From CALNYZ01 sp942490945 (lineage in GTDB: Bacteria > Pseudomonadota > Gammaproteobacteria > UBA6429 > Thiohalophilaceae), in NCBI GenBank assembly GCA_942490945.1, contig CALNYZ010000018.1, forward strand, positions 558,001-622,000: a stretch of 64,000 bases of DNA, in the 5' to 3' direction. The position numbers were made by a program, and so were the translations under genes. Every line of letters starts with the position of its first letter. The stretch's first letter is position 1. The notes under the pieces are model-generated. The model was not told the DNA's origin and searched no databases. It saw nothing but the letters and a program-made list of their open reading frames with translations. This document shows positions 1-7,347 of the stretch, piece after piece.

Positions 1-1
1 T

Positions 2-232
2 GAATTTATGCTCAATGCACTAAGATTAACAGAGGGTTTTAAAGCGGATAATTTTATGCAACATACAGGACTGCCGTTATCCTCTGTTCAGTTACAGATT
101 GACAGTGCGGTCGAACGTGGCTGGATAATTCAGAGTGCATCGCATATCTATCCGACGCCAGAAGGACAGCGATTTCTGAACGACCTGATAGCGTTATTCC
201 TGCCGGATGATGTAGTGCATAATGAAAACTAG
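2..232 (+). CDS. hemW: HemW heme chaperone / radical SAM coproporphyrinogen oxidase-like protein, C-terminal end
   Basis: Only the last 76 residues or so are inside the window; the frame is open to the left edge and the first in-window ATG is an internal Met. The stretch EFMLNALRLTEGF is the conserved C-terminal motif of HemW proteins, where it follows the radical SAM barrel. HemW is a cytoplasmic radical SAM protein related to HemN and is thought to deliver heme to haemoproteins. The catalytic CxxxCxxC motif lies outside the window, so the assignment rests on the C-terminal domain alone. Confidence 0.85.
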   Translation, partial: EFMLNALRLTEGFKADNFMQHTGLPLSSVQLQIDSAVERGWIIQSASHIYPTPEGQRFLNDLIALFLPDDVVHNEN

Positions 233-243
233 AGATTTATTTT

Positions 244-432
244 ATGATTGAAGAGATAAACATTTCATGTCCCTACTGTGGTGAACAATTTACTTCTGTA
301 GTGGATTATTCAGCAGGCAGTCAGCAATACACCGAAGATTGTTATGTGTGTTGTCGCCCGATTGTTTTTCACATCGAAGTTGACTCGAGTGGCGAACTTG
401 ACAGTATTCGCACCCAGCGTGAAGATGACTGA
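244..432 (+). CDS. CPXCG-motif cysteine-rich small protein
   Basis: A 62-residue cytoplasmic protein with two zinc-knuckle-like cysteine pairs, C9-P-Y-C12 followed by Gly and C33-Y-V-C36-C37, matching the CPXCG family (Cys_rich_CPXG). The cysteines probably bind one zinc ion. The family has no established function. It begins 12 bases after hemW and is followed 5 bases later by the Rof-like gene, so it is probably co-transcribed with both. Confidence 0.85.
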   Translation: MIEEINISCPYCGEQFTSVVDYSAGSQQYTEDCYVCCRPIVFHIEVDSSGELDSIRTQREDD

Positions 433-437
433 TTCAT

Positions 438-686
438 ATGAATGACAAGTCTGATAACTATACACCAATTGCCTGTGAATTTTATTCCATACTGGAAGTT
501 GCTATCTTGCATAAAGACAGCATGCGAGTGGTGTGGCATGATGAGGATGGAATGACAAAAATCGAGAATTTGTTACTACTTGATTTGAAAACCCGGGATG
601 GGGCAGAATATTTGTATGCCCGTTCCAGCACAGGTGAAATTTTTGAAATACGACTTGATAAATTGCGTGATGTTAAAAAAATATAG
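438..686 (+). CDS. Rof (YaeO)-like Rho-binding antiterminator family protein
   Basis: An 82-residue protein with the Rof layout: an N-terminal YTPIACEFYSILEVAILH, comparable to the PINCDDYDNLELACQH region of E. coli Rof, and a C-terminal EIRLDKL comparable to its ELRLDKI. Rof adopts an Sm-like fold and inhibits transcription termination by Rho. Here the family is assigned by pattern, and Rho binding is inferred. The stop codon overlaps the start of the downstream lipoprotein gene by 17 bases, suggesting translational coupling. Confidence 0.7.
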   Translation: MNDKSDNYTPIACEFYSILEVAILHKDSMRVVWHDEDGMTKIENLLLLDLKTRDGAEYLYARSSTGEIFEIRLDKLRDVKKI

Positions 687-1131
687 TCTGCTATTGATGA
701 TCGGGATGATAGCTGCCTGTGCTGCGGATAATAAAGCAGAACCGGCAGACCCGTCCATCATTCCTTTCAAAACGGTTGCGTCCGGGTTTGTGAGTGGTAT
801 TACACGTACGCATGAAGTTGTTATCCAGAACAATAAGGAATGGAAAGTGTTCTGGCATATACATAATGAAGGCAAGCGTGTAAAGCTTCCTCAATTCAAC
901 TTTTCAGATAATATGGTGCTGGCAGTCTTTTGCGGGCAGAAACCCAGTGGTGGCTATACCATCAAGATTGAAAAACTTAAAATGGAAGAAGATTTTCTGG
1001 CGGTTTATTTTTCCTACCACGAGCCTGGTTCAAGAGAAAATGTCACACTGGCAATAACGCAACCATTTCATATGATCAGTACGGCGCGCTATACGGGCAA
1101 GATCCAATTCAGATATATAAATAATGAGTGA
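670..1131 (+). CDS. PrcB-family lipoprotein
   Basis: I place the start at the ATG at 670 because the product then begins with a clean lipoprotein signal: a short basic n-region, a hydrophobic stretch and a lipobox ending in Ile-Ala-Ala-Cys17. The mature part carries GQKPSGGYTI, the signature of the PrcB C-terminal domain, first described in a subunit of a Treponema protease complex. The product is 153 residues long and predicted to sit in the periplasm on a lipid anchor. It overlaps the genes on both sides, consistent with an operon. The function is otherwise unknown. Confidence 0.75.
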   Translation: MLKKYSLLLMIGMIAACAADNKAEPADPSIIPFKTVASGFVSGITRTHEVVIQNNKEWKVFWHIHNEGKRVKLPQFNFSDNMVLAVFCGQKPSGGYTIKIEKLKMEEDFLAVYFSYHEPGSRENVTLAITQPFHMISTARYTGKIQFRYINNE

Positions 1132-1489
1132 GCATACCAGCTATAAAGATATTGCGGTCTATGAAACCAAAGATGGATCACTGATTCGTGAGTTGATGCA
1201 CCCTCTGCATCATGCTGTTCAGCAGCAAAGTCTTGCCGAAGCAAGTGTTCCGGTTGGATGCACCACCTTATTACACAAGCATATGCAAACCGAAGAGCTT
1301 TATTATATTTTGTCTGGCGCGGGCGAAATGACATTAGGCGCTGATAAATTTTCAGTGCAGCAAGGTGATTCGATTTGTATTTCACCCGACACACCACACT
1401 GCATTAAAAACACCGGCACTGACATGTTGAAAATTCTCTGTTGTTGCAGTCCGGCATATTCACACGACGATACTATATTGCTGACATGA
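1124..1489 (+). CDS. Cupin-domain protein
   Basis: A 121-residue single-domain cupin. The first cupin motif contains H51-K-H53 followed by E57 and a Gly, and the second contains H92 after SPDTP, giving a complete His-His-Glu-His metal site. Single cupins of this size include metal-dependent isomerases, dioxygenases and sugar-binding proteins, so the substrate cannot be named. It overlaps the upstream lipoprotein gene by 8 bases and the downstream mak gene by 4, so its expression is tied to both. Three consecutive cysteines (106-108) near the C-terminus are unusual. Confidence 0.8.
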   Translation: MSEHTSYKDIAVYETKDGSLIRELMHPLHHAVQQQSLAEASVPVGCTTLLHKHMQTEELYYILSGAGEMTLGADKFSVQQGDSICISPDTPHCIKNTGTDMLKILCCCSPAYSHDDTILLT

Positions 1490-2397
1490 TACGCATTGGC
1501 ATTGATCTGGGCGGAACCAAAATCGAAGTGATTGCGCTGGATGAAAATGGCGCGCAACTTTACCGCCAGCGTACCGCGACACCAAAAGAAAGTTATGAAA
1601 AAACCATTGCGGCGATAGTGCAGCTGGTGCAACAAGCCGAGAATCATATTGATTCATGTGCCGGAGAAAAGGCGAGTGTCGGTGTTGGTATTCCCGGAGC
1701 AATTTCACCAAAAACGAATCTGGTGAAAAATGCCAACTCAACCTGTTTAATCGGTCATGCGCTGGATAAAGACCTGTCAGATTTATTGCAACGTGAAGTG
1801 CGCGTCGCAAACGACGCGAATTGTTTTGTGGTCTCTGAAGCAACTGACGGAGCTGCCGCAGGTGCAAACGTCACATTTGGTGTCATTATTGGTACGGGAA
1901 CGGGTGGCGGTATTGCGATCAAGGGCCGACCACTAACCGGTATAAATGCGATTACCGGGGAATGGGGGCACAATACCTTGCCCTGGCCGGATGCAGACGA
2001 AATTCCGGGTCATGCCTGTTATTGTGGCCATACTGGTTGTATCGAAACATTCCTCTCAGGGCCTGGATTTACCCGTCATTTTCAGGCGCAAGGTGGCACG
2101 GCGGGTTCAGCGCTTGAAATTCTTCAGCTGGTAGAAGCGGGCGATGCGTTGGCCGTCAGCTCGCTTAAAACTTATGAACGTCGTTTGGCAAAGGCACTCG
2201 CGAGTGTCATTAATTTACTCGACCCGGATGTGATTGTGTTGGGTGGCGGGATGTCTAATATCAGGAGCCTGTATAGCAATGTACCGTTATTATGGGGCGA
2301 GTATGTGTTTTCTGATCATGTAGCAACAAGATTATTGCCACCCATGCATGGTGATTCCAGTGGTGTGCGCGGTGCGGCCTGTTTATGGCCTCTGTGA
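1486..2397 (+). CDS. mak: Mak-type ROK family fructokinase
   Basis: A 303-residue cytoplasmic sugar kinase. The start at 1486 puts the ROK phosphate-binding loop GIDLGGTK at residues 5-12, as in E. coli Mak (302 residues). The protein also has the ROK zinc-site pattern CYCGHTGCIETF and the C-terminal GDSSGVRGAA seen in Mak. The family phosphorylates fructose to fructose 6-phosphate with ATP; relaxed specificity toward mannose is known for E. coli Mak. The ATG overlaps the cupin stop by 4 bases. The match to Mak is close along the whole length. Confidence 0.88.
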   Translation: MIRIGIDLGGTKIEVIALDENGAQLYRQRTATPKESYEKTIAAIVQLVQQAENHIDSCAGEKASVGVGIPGAISPKTNLVKNANSTCLIGHALDKDLSDLLQREVRVANDANCFVVSEATDGAAAGANVTFGVIIGTGTGGGIAIKGRPLTGINAITGEWGHNTLPWPDADEIPGHACYCGHTGCIETFLSGPGFTRHFQAQGGTAGSALEILQLVEAGDALAVSSLKTYERRLAKALASVINLLDPDVIVLGGGMSNIRSLYSNVPLLWGEYVFSDHVATRLLPPMHGDSSGVRGAACLWPL

Positions 2398-2456
2398 TCA
2401 AGTTACATCTCACATTTTAAAATTCTCTCTGGCAAGTATGCGCAGCTGGAATGCGA

Positions 2457-2462
2457 TATAAT
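2457..2462 (+). promoter_or_regulatory. Candidate -10 element upstream of ubiA
   Basis: A perfect TATAAT lies about 35 bases upstream of the ubiA start, in the gap after mak. No good -35 hexamer is visible 16-18 bases further upstream, so a promoter here would be weak or dependent on an activator. It would let ubiA be transcribed separately from the mak operon. Confidence 0.35.
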
Positions 2463-2496
2463 TACATTCTCTAATAATTGCAAGCACCGATTGAAT

Positions 2497-3348
2497 ATGC
2501 TCTCACGTTTACACCAATATTTTTTATTGACGCGACTAAACCGTCCGATAGGAATTTTTTTGTTATTGTGGCCAACACTCTGGGCAGTGTGGATTGCCGG
2601 ACGTGGTCAACCTGATTTACTGGTCTTGCTGGTATTTATTCTTGGTGTTGTATTAATGCGTTCGGCTGGTTGTGTTATTAACGACTACGCAGACCGAAAT
2701 ATTGATCCTCATGTTACTCGCACACAACTGCGGCCATTGGCGAGTGGTCTGGTTACAACACGTGAAGCGATTACCTTATTTATTGTTTTGTGTCTTGTTG
2801 CGTTCATGCTGGTGTTGCTGATGAATCGTCTGACAATCTACCTGTCGTTTGTTGCTGCGGCACTGGCAATCATTTACCCGTTTATGAAGCGCTATACGCA
2901 TTTGCCACAGGTCGTGCTGGGCATGGCTTTTGGCTGGTCCATACCGATGGCTTTTGCCGCACAAACCGGCAGCATACCAAAGGAAGCCTGGCTGCTGTTT
3001 GTTATTAATGTTATCTGGTCTGTGATTTACGATACCATGTACGCCATGGTAGACAGAGAAGATGACCTGAAGGCGGGCGTAAAATCGACCGCGATATTGT
3101 TTGGTGATGCCGACAAATTTCTCATCGGTGTATTACAGGTCATGATGATTATGGGACTGTATATGCTGGGACAACAACTTAAACTGGGGTTCTCCTATTA
3201 TCTTGCTGTTTGCACCGCGGCTGGTTTGTTTGTATATCAGCAGTTGCTAATTAAAGATCGTGACGCGACGGCATGTTTCCGTGCATTTTTAAATAATAAC
3301 TGGCTCGGTGCGGCGATATTTGTTGGTATTGCGCTACATTACTTTTAA
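2497..3348 (+). CDS. ubiA: 4-hydroxybenzoate octaprenyltransferase (ubiquinone biosynthesis)
   Basis: A 283-residue polytopic inner membrane protein that attaches the polyprenyl tail to 4-hydroxybenzoate in ubiquinone synthesis. Both Asp-rich motifs of UbiA prenyltransferases are present: NDYADRNID early, and YDTMYAMVDREDD in the second half; these bind Mg-diphosphate. The N-terminal RLNRPIGIFLLLWPTLWA is typical of bacterial UbiA. I chose ATG 2497; a TTG two codons earlier is possible. It stands alone, without ubiC beside it. Confidence 0.93.
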   Translation: MLSRLHQYFLLTRLNRPIGIFLLLWPTLWAVWIAGRGQPDLLVLLVFILGVVLMRSAGCVINDYADRNIDPHVTRTQLRPLASGLVTTREAITLFIVLCLVAFMLVLLMNRLTIYLSFVAAALAIIYPFMKRYTHLPQVVLGMAFGWSIPMAFAAQTGSIPKEAWLLFVINVIWSVIYDTMYAMVDREDDLKAGVKSTAILFGDADKFLIGVLQVMMIMGLYMLGQQLKLGFSYYLAVCTAAGLFVYQQLLIKDRDATACFRAFLNNNWLGAAIFVGIALHYF

Positions 3349-3602
3349 ATCATTAATGACAAGCTGAAAAATTATTGATCATCAAGGGTGACGATCAAAA
3401 ATTACTGAACTATTCTTGTCATGATTCTGGAGGAAAAGCCGATAAAGATACTCTAGCCTGGATGGATTGTAAGTAGATATCCAGGAAGTTTGCAATTTTT
3501 GTGTTTAATCGTGACAGGTTTCCTGCAAGTGTTGTCCACTTGTAGTAAAGATAGAAGTTGAAATCATCATAACAATGTAAAAATTAGGCTAGAATATTAA
3601 CT

Positions 3603-4265
3603 ATGTCCTATAAGCGTCAGGCACATTTTCTACAACGCACAGCTACTTTATTGTTTGTACTCGCTGCTTCGTCAAATTTGTTTGCTGATGTACTGCTTGA
3701 TGAGCAAAAAAACTGGCATGAGAATTGGCGTGAACAACCCATTTACATGGGTGTAAAATTTGATCGATTCGACAAGTACACAGAAAACAACCACTTCAGT
3801 GCTACTGATGATCCATTAGATGAGAATTTTGTCCCTGCGTATCGACAACATCATCGTCCGCTGCATAAAAATATTACCCGCGAATATGATGCGACATTCT
3901 TTTACCCCTTTCGTAAATCAGGCATGAATATGGATTTGGGTGTCAACATACGATTTTTAAATGGACACCAAAGCACAGGCAACGGTGAACAGCAGAATTT
4001 TCAGCAAACCTTACCCATGTTTTACGCGGCAGTGTTGTTCGATTTGCCTGTTAAAGGCCTGTCTGCCGGTTTTGAAGGCCGTCATATGGAGTCTTACAAT
4101 GATTTGGCCTATGAGTACCGTGCAAAAGTACGCTACCAATGGGGCTCTGGACTGGGCTTGCAGGGTGGCTGGCAACAGCAATTCCTCGGTCTGGACAGGT
4201 TCAGCAAGGTGTTGAATGAATTTGAAAATGAAGGTCCGTATCTCGATTTATACTTCCGATTCTAG
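3603..4265 (+). CDS. Outer membrane beta-barrel protein (TIGR04219-like)
   Basis: A 220-residue exported protein. The first 28 or so residues form a Sec signal peptide ending near LFADV. The remainder alternates polar and aromatic residues as expected for beta strands, and the protein ends in Tyr-Phe-Arg-Phe, a C-terminal aromatic that serves as a BAM recognition signal. The overall pattern, including the GPYLDLYF end, resembles the TIGR04219 family of proteobacterial outer membrane proteins. The family's role is unknown. It is monocistronic and followed by a strong terminator. Confidence 0.65.
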   Translation: MSYKRQAHFLQRTATLLFVLAASSNLFADVLLDEQKNWHENWREQPIYMGVKFDRFDKYTENNHFSATDDPLDENFVPAYRQHHRPLHKNITREYDATFFYPFRKSGMNMDLGVNIRFLNGHQSTGNGEQQNFQQTLPMFYAAVLFDLPVKGLSAGFEGRHMESYNDLAYEYRAKVRYQWGSGLGLQGGWQQQFLGLDRFSKVLNEFENEGPYLDLYFRF

Positions 4266-4351
4266 TTTGTAATCTTGCCCTGGTTTCCTTAGGCTACCTT
4301 TCCTTGTTCCAGTCCCTGTCACTATGTTTTCTCGATTCAATTACCGAAACG

Positions 4352-4384
4352 AAAAAACCAGCCTGTGAGGGCTGGTTTTTGTTG
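4352..4384 (+). terminator. Rho-independent terminator after the outer membrane protein gene
   Basis: Stem CCAGCC (4358-4363) pairs with GGCTGG (4370-4375) around a 6-base loop, preceded by six A and followed by five T. It lies about 90 bases after the stop codon at 4265. Confidence 0.85.
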
Positions 4385-4438
4385 TGTCGGTATAATCTCC
4401 CCGATTAATGGTATATTAGAAACAGCTAAAGTTGTGCG

Positions 4439-4552
4439 TCAGGCAATGAGGTTTGAAACAGTTATAAGTACTGCCATAAGTGCAACCAATATCAAGACGG
4501 TTTTACCAACATTAACAGCAATGGGTTTATCACCAGTTTGCATAAAGTGCAT
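4439..4552 (-). CDS. Small single-span membrane protein, 37 residues, downstream of an FNR box
   Basis: The frame is open further upstream, but the ATG at 4552 is preceded at 8 bases by a clear AGGAGC ribosome-binding site. The 37-residue product has a polar start (HFMQTGDKPIAVNVGK) and then one hydrophobic helix of about 20 residues. No signal-peptidase site is evident, so it is probably an inner membrane micropeptide. A perfect FNR site lies 62 bases upstream of the start. I do not recognise a family. The start signal, the membrane helix and the FNR site together argue that it is real. Confidence 0.6.
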   Translation of the reverse strand: MHFMQTGDKPIAVNVGKTVLILVALMAVLITVSNLIA

Positions 4553-4613
4553 GTCCAAGCTCCTATTATTGTGAATAGATAAAACAATTTTGGCAGGCAG
4601 GTTGTTTATTACA

Positions 4614-4627
4614 TTGATCTGTATCAA
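4614..4627. promoter_or_regulatory. Perfect FNR/Anr box
   Basis: TTGATCTGTATCAA matches the FNR consensus TTGAT-N4-ATCAA at all ten defined positions. Its centre (4620.5) lies about 68 bases upstream of the 37-residue membrane protein start, which allows a class II FNR promoter with a transcription start near 4579. It lies only 26 bases from the MOSC start at 4647, so on that side it could only repress or be neutral. The -10 for the minus-strand gene is poorly defined. Confidence 0.75.
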
Positions 4628-4646
4628 TTAAAGACGAGGCGTATGT

Positions 4647-5135
4647 GTGGCGGACACATTACATGAATTAATGACGCAGTATGCACATCCCGGTCGGGTA
4701 GTCTGGCTGGGGTTCAGACTGGCAAAATGGCAGGCCTTGCAAGTTACCGACTGTATCCACGTGTCACCCGATGGTGGCATCGAGGGAGATCACTATACCG
4801 GACGCTCGGGTAACAGGCAGGTTACCCTGATCCAGTCTGAGCACCTTGATGTGCTCGCAAGTATGATGGGTGTAAAGCAGGTAAGTCCGGAACGGGTGCG
4901 AAGAAATATCGTGGTGAGCGAAATAAATTTGCTGGCACTAAAAGGCCAACGCTTTCGGGTGGGAGAGGCGCTGCTTGAATATACCGGCTTGTGTCATCCC
5001 TGTTCGCGAATGGAACAGGAACTTGGCAAGGGTGGTTACAACGCCATGCGTGGACACGGCGGCATCACGGCCAGAGTCGTGTCAGGCGGTAAAATTAGTC
5101 TGCATGATAGTTTGACATTATTTGAATCAGAATAA
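4647..5135 (+). CDS. MOSC-domain protein
   Basis: A 162-residue protein made up almost entirely of a MOSC domain, as in MOCO sulfurase C-termini, YiiM and YuaD. Landmarks are IEGDHY around residue 45, VTLIQSEHL around 60, and the conserved cysteine region GLCHPCSRME with C116 and C119. MOSC proteins handle sulfur transfer or molybdenum-cofactor-dependent reduction; the substrate here is unknown. It starts at GTG 4647 with a GAGG sequence about 10 bases upstream; a nearby ATG in another frame stops quickly. The TauE/SafE gene follows after 12 bases, suggesting an operon. Confidence 0.85.
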   Translation: MADTLHELMTQYAHPGRVVWLGFRLAKWQALQVTDCIHVSPDGGIEGDHYTGRSGNRQVTLIQSEHLDVLASMMGVKQVSPERVRRNIVVSEINLLALKGQRFRVGEALLEYTGLCHPCSRMEQELGKGGYNAMRGHGGITARVVSGGKISLHDSLTLFESE

Positions 5136-5147
5136 ACGAATATAGCG

Positions 5148-5885
5148 ATGCTGGAATTAAGCGTTTCACAATGGATTTTTGTTGGCATACTTTTTATGTG
5201 GGCAGGTTTTGTACGTACCGGGCTGGGATTTGGTGGCGCGGCGCTGGGACTGCCATTATTGTTATTTATTATCGATCAGCCAATTATCTGGTTACCTATA
5301 ATCGGCACGCACTTGTTATTTTTTTCCGGACTCACCTTGCGCACCCGATTAAATAATGTCGACTGGCATTACTTACGTAAGTCAGCAGTGTATATCATCC
5401 CGGCGGCAATCGTCGGTGTTTTAGGTTTGCTTAATTTGCCCAATACCTGGCTGGTTATTTTTGTTTACAGTGTGACATTATTTTATGCGATAACCTGGGT
5501 ATTGAACTGGGTGATCAGCAGTCACAATGACTGGGCAGATAAACTGCTGTTAATACTGGGTGGCTATGTTGCCGGTACCTCGCTTACCGGGGCACCCTTG
5601 ATGGTCGCCGTGTTCATGCGGCATATCAGGCGCGATCAACTTCGCAATACCCTGTTCGTCTTGTGGTTCATATTGGTGAGTATCAAAATGACAGCGTTTG
5701 CAACACTTGGTGTTTCGCTATATTTTTTAACCGCCGTGGTGTTGGTCCCGATAGCCGCTATTGGTCACTACCTGGGGTTACGCTCGCACGACAAAATTCT
5801 GGAAAATGATCAACTGTTTAAAAGAGTTATCGGTGGTGTGCTCATTATTATATGTATTGCCGGGATGGCCAGGGTGTTAGTCTAG
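5148..5885 (+). CDS. TauE/SafE (TSUP) family anion permease
   Basis: A 245-residue inner membrane protein with about eight hydrophobic helices. The N-terminal GLGFGGAALGLPLLLF and the internal GGYVAGTSLTGAPLMV are the two repeat signatures of the TSUP family. The family includes exporters of sulfite, sulfoacetate and other small organic or sulfur-containing anions. Its position directly after a MOSC gene hints at a sulfur role, but the substrate is inferred only. It converges with the gene at 5903. Confidence 0.85.
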   Translation: MLELSVSQWIFVGILFMWAGFVRTGLGFGGAALGLPLLLFIIDQPIIWLPIIGTHLLFFSGLTLRTRLNNVDWHYLRKSAVYIIPAAIVGVLGLLNLPNTWLVIFVYSVTLFYAITWVLNWVISSHNDWADKLLLILGGYVAGTSLTGAPLMVAVFMRHIRRDQLRNTLFVLWFILVSIKMTAFATLGVSLYFLTAVVLVPIAAIGHYLGLRSHDKILENDQLFKRVIGGVLIIICIAGMARVLV

Positions 5886-5902
5886 AAGTTAGAGAAATTT
5901 CA

Positions 5903-6406
5903 TCAAACTGACTTTTTTGCTGCAAGATACATGACCAGATAATACAGTGCAGCGCCAACAAGCCCGCTATACGTGCAATATTTATAAACCTCACCTTTTT
6001 CAATCATGTGTAGCATGAAATTATAATCAGTAAGCGGATAAAACGGTTTGATGTCATGGTGCATGATGCTGTCGAGTAAAACGTGACTGAATGTGCCAAT
6101 GAAGGCACTTGTTATGGTGACAGCCCAGCTGATTTTAATCGGATTGGCTGCATTACTTATTCTGAGCAGGATTAATCCCAGCTCGGACAGATATTTGCCC
6201 GTCGTAGCAGAGAATACCGCAAGCAGGGTCGCGCCAATATAAGTATGGGTAAAACCATGGATATCTTCCTGCCTGTTGAGAAGTGCGATCAAGGGTTGAA
6301 TATCCATGACGATTTGCGCCCAACCAAAAACCATTAAACTGAAACTGCCTTGCAAAACAGCCTTGATTAACAGTCCAGGACCCATGTGGAAAGGTGTGAA
6401 GGGCAT
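5903..6406 (-). CDS. Inner membrane protein resembling YdjM/DUF4184-type putative hydrolases
   Basis: A 167-residue membrane protein beginning MPFTPFHMGPG, with several helices and conserved polar residues (GFTHTYIGA, FSHVLLDSIMHHDIKPFYP) in the loops. This His/Asp pattern is that of the YdjM-like or DUF4184 membrane proteins annotated as metal-dependent hydrolases; no activity is established for most of them. It is the last gene of the minus-strand run and begins about 80 bases after the 107-residue gene. Confidence 0.6.
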   Translation of the reverse strand: MPFTPFHMGPGLLIKAVLQGSFSLMVFGWAQIVMDIQPLIALLNRQEDIHGFTHTYIGATLLAVFSATTGKYLSELGLILLRISNAANPIKISWAVTITSAFIGTFSHVLLDSIMHHDIKPFYPLTDYNFMLHMIEKGEVYKYCTYSGLVGAALYYLVMYLAAKKSV

Positions 6407-6484
6407 ATTATTAAAAAAATTTCCCAGCCAATGTTATATGAGGTCCGCTAATTATAAGCGTAAATTTGACAAGATATGCAGCAT

Positions 6485-6808
6485 TTAAATCAGTGAAAAC
6501 AAGCCTTTCACAAACAAATCCTCGATACCGGATGCCAGACGTTGTGCGCTCGCCTTTGCGGTGACTTTTAATTTTATATTCTCAAGCTGGTTCAGGACTT
6601 CCATTTTTTTGACAAGTAATTTGTAACCCTTAACCGTCAGCTCACCTTCTGCGAGCATGACAGTCCAGCGTTCCAGATTCTCAGCCTGGAGACGCACAAA
6701 ATCAGATTTGTCTTTTTTTGCCGAGGCGACAAGTTGTTTGAGCTCCTTTTTCGCCAGTTTTCCTGACGTGTCAGCCACGTTGTCGATAAAATTGGTAAAT
6801 TTACTCAT
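6485..6808 (-). CDS. Hypothetical alpha-helical protein, 107 residues
   Basis: A cytoplasmic, lysine-rich and predicted helical protein with no signal peptide, cysteines or recognised motif. It lies 9 bases downstream of the lipoprotein gene at 6818, and TCCTGCTCC before the ATG on the plus strand reads GGAGCAGGA on the coding strand, a good ribosome-binding site. The close spacing suggests it works with the lipoprotein. I do not recognise a family. Confidence 0.6.
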   Translation of the reverse strand: MSKFTNFIDNVADTSGKLAKKELKQLVASAKKDKSDFVRLQAENLERWTVMLAEGELTVKGYKLLVKKMEVLNQLENIKLKVTAKASAQRLASGIEDLFVKGLFSLI

Positions 6809-6817
6809 GTCCTGCTC

Positions 6818-7291
6818 CTAGTGCTTTTCCCTGTTTTTGGCATTTTCCGTTGCTATTGCGATGTCGAAACCCTGGGAAAGGATGGTAGCCGCTTCCTGAA
6901 AATATTTTTTGCCTAAAGTTCCTGGACCCGCTTCACGGTAGTTGGCGATGTCATCTTTGAGCAGCCTGATAAGTTTATCCATTTGCACAATGGTTTCGTT
7001 ATTTTTCTTTCCTTTGCCTTTCTCGTATTCATAAGCCTTGAGAAATTCAATCATGACAAGATTTATTTTTTCTTTATTGTCTTTAACGGAAATTTCATCG
7101 AAAGAATGAACAAGCATGGTGGTGTCAACTTTCAGACTGGTCAGGTTACGATAAGTTGTGTTATCAAAATAACTGAGTGGTACTGTACATGCGTTTAGTG
7201 ATAACAGAAATAAAAAAGCCAGTACTGTTATGGTACTTGAAAAATAATATCCGGATTGTATTTTGTTTGTGTAGATTTTGAATGAATGCAT
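6818..7291 (-). CDS. Hypothetical lipoprotein, 157 residues
   Basis: A long basic n-region of about 18 residues precedes a hydrophobic stretch and the lipobox Ser-Leu-Asn-Ala-Cys35, so the product should be exported and lipidated. The mature part is about 120 residues, mostly helical and charged, with no recognised domain. It follows the DUF58 gene by 56 bases on the same strand and may be the last exported component of the MoxR module. The unusually long n-region might mean that the real start is internal, but no better-placed start is visible. Confidence 0.6.
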   Translation of the reverse strand: MHSFKIYTNKIQSGYYFSSTITVLAFLFLLSLNACTVPLSYFDNTTYRNLTSLKVDTTMLVHSFDEISVKDNKEKINLVMIEFLKAYEYEKGKGKKNNETIVQMDKLIRLLKDDIANYREAGPGTLGKKYFQEAATILSQGFDIAIATENAKNREKH

Positions 7292-7347
7292 GATTAACTC
7301 CCTTTATCATGGTATTGCTTCAGATCAACAGTATAGCGAATCAAATG

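Noticed and set aside
3375..3397. TTGATCATCAA followed by ATCAA, resembling an FNR site after ubiA
   Set aside because: The half-sites are one base apart, not four, and the second pairing has the wrong spacing, so it is not an FNR box.
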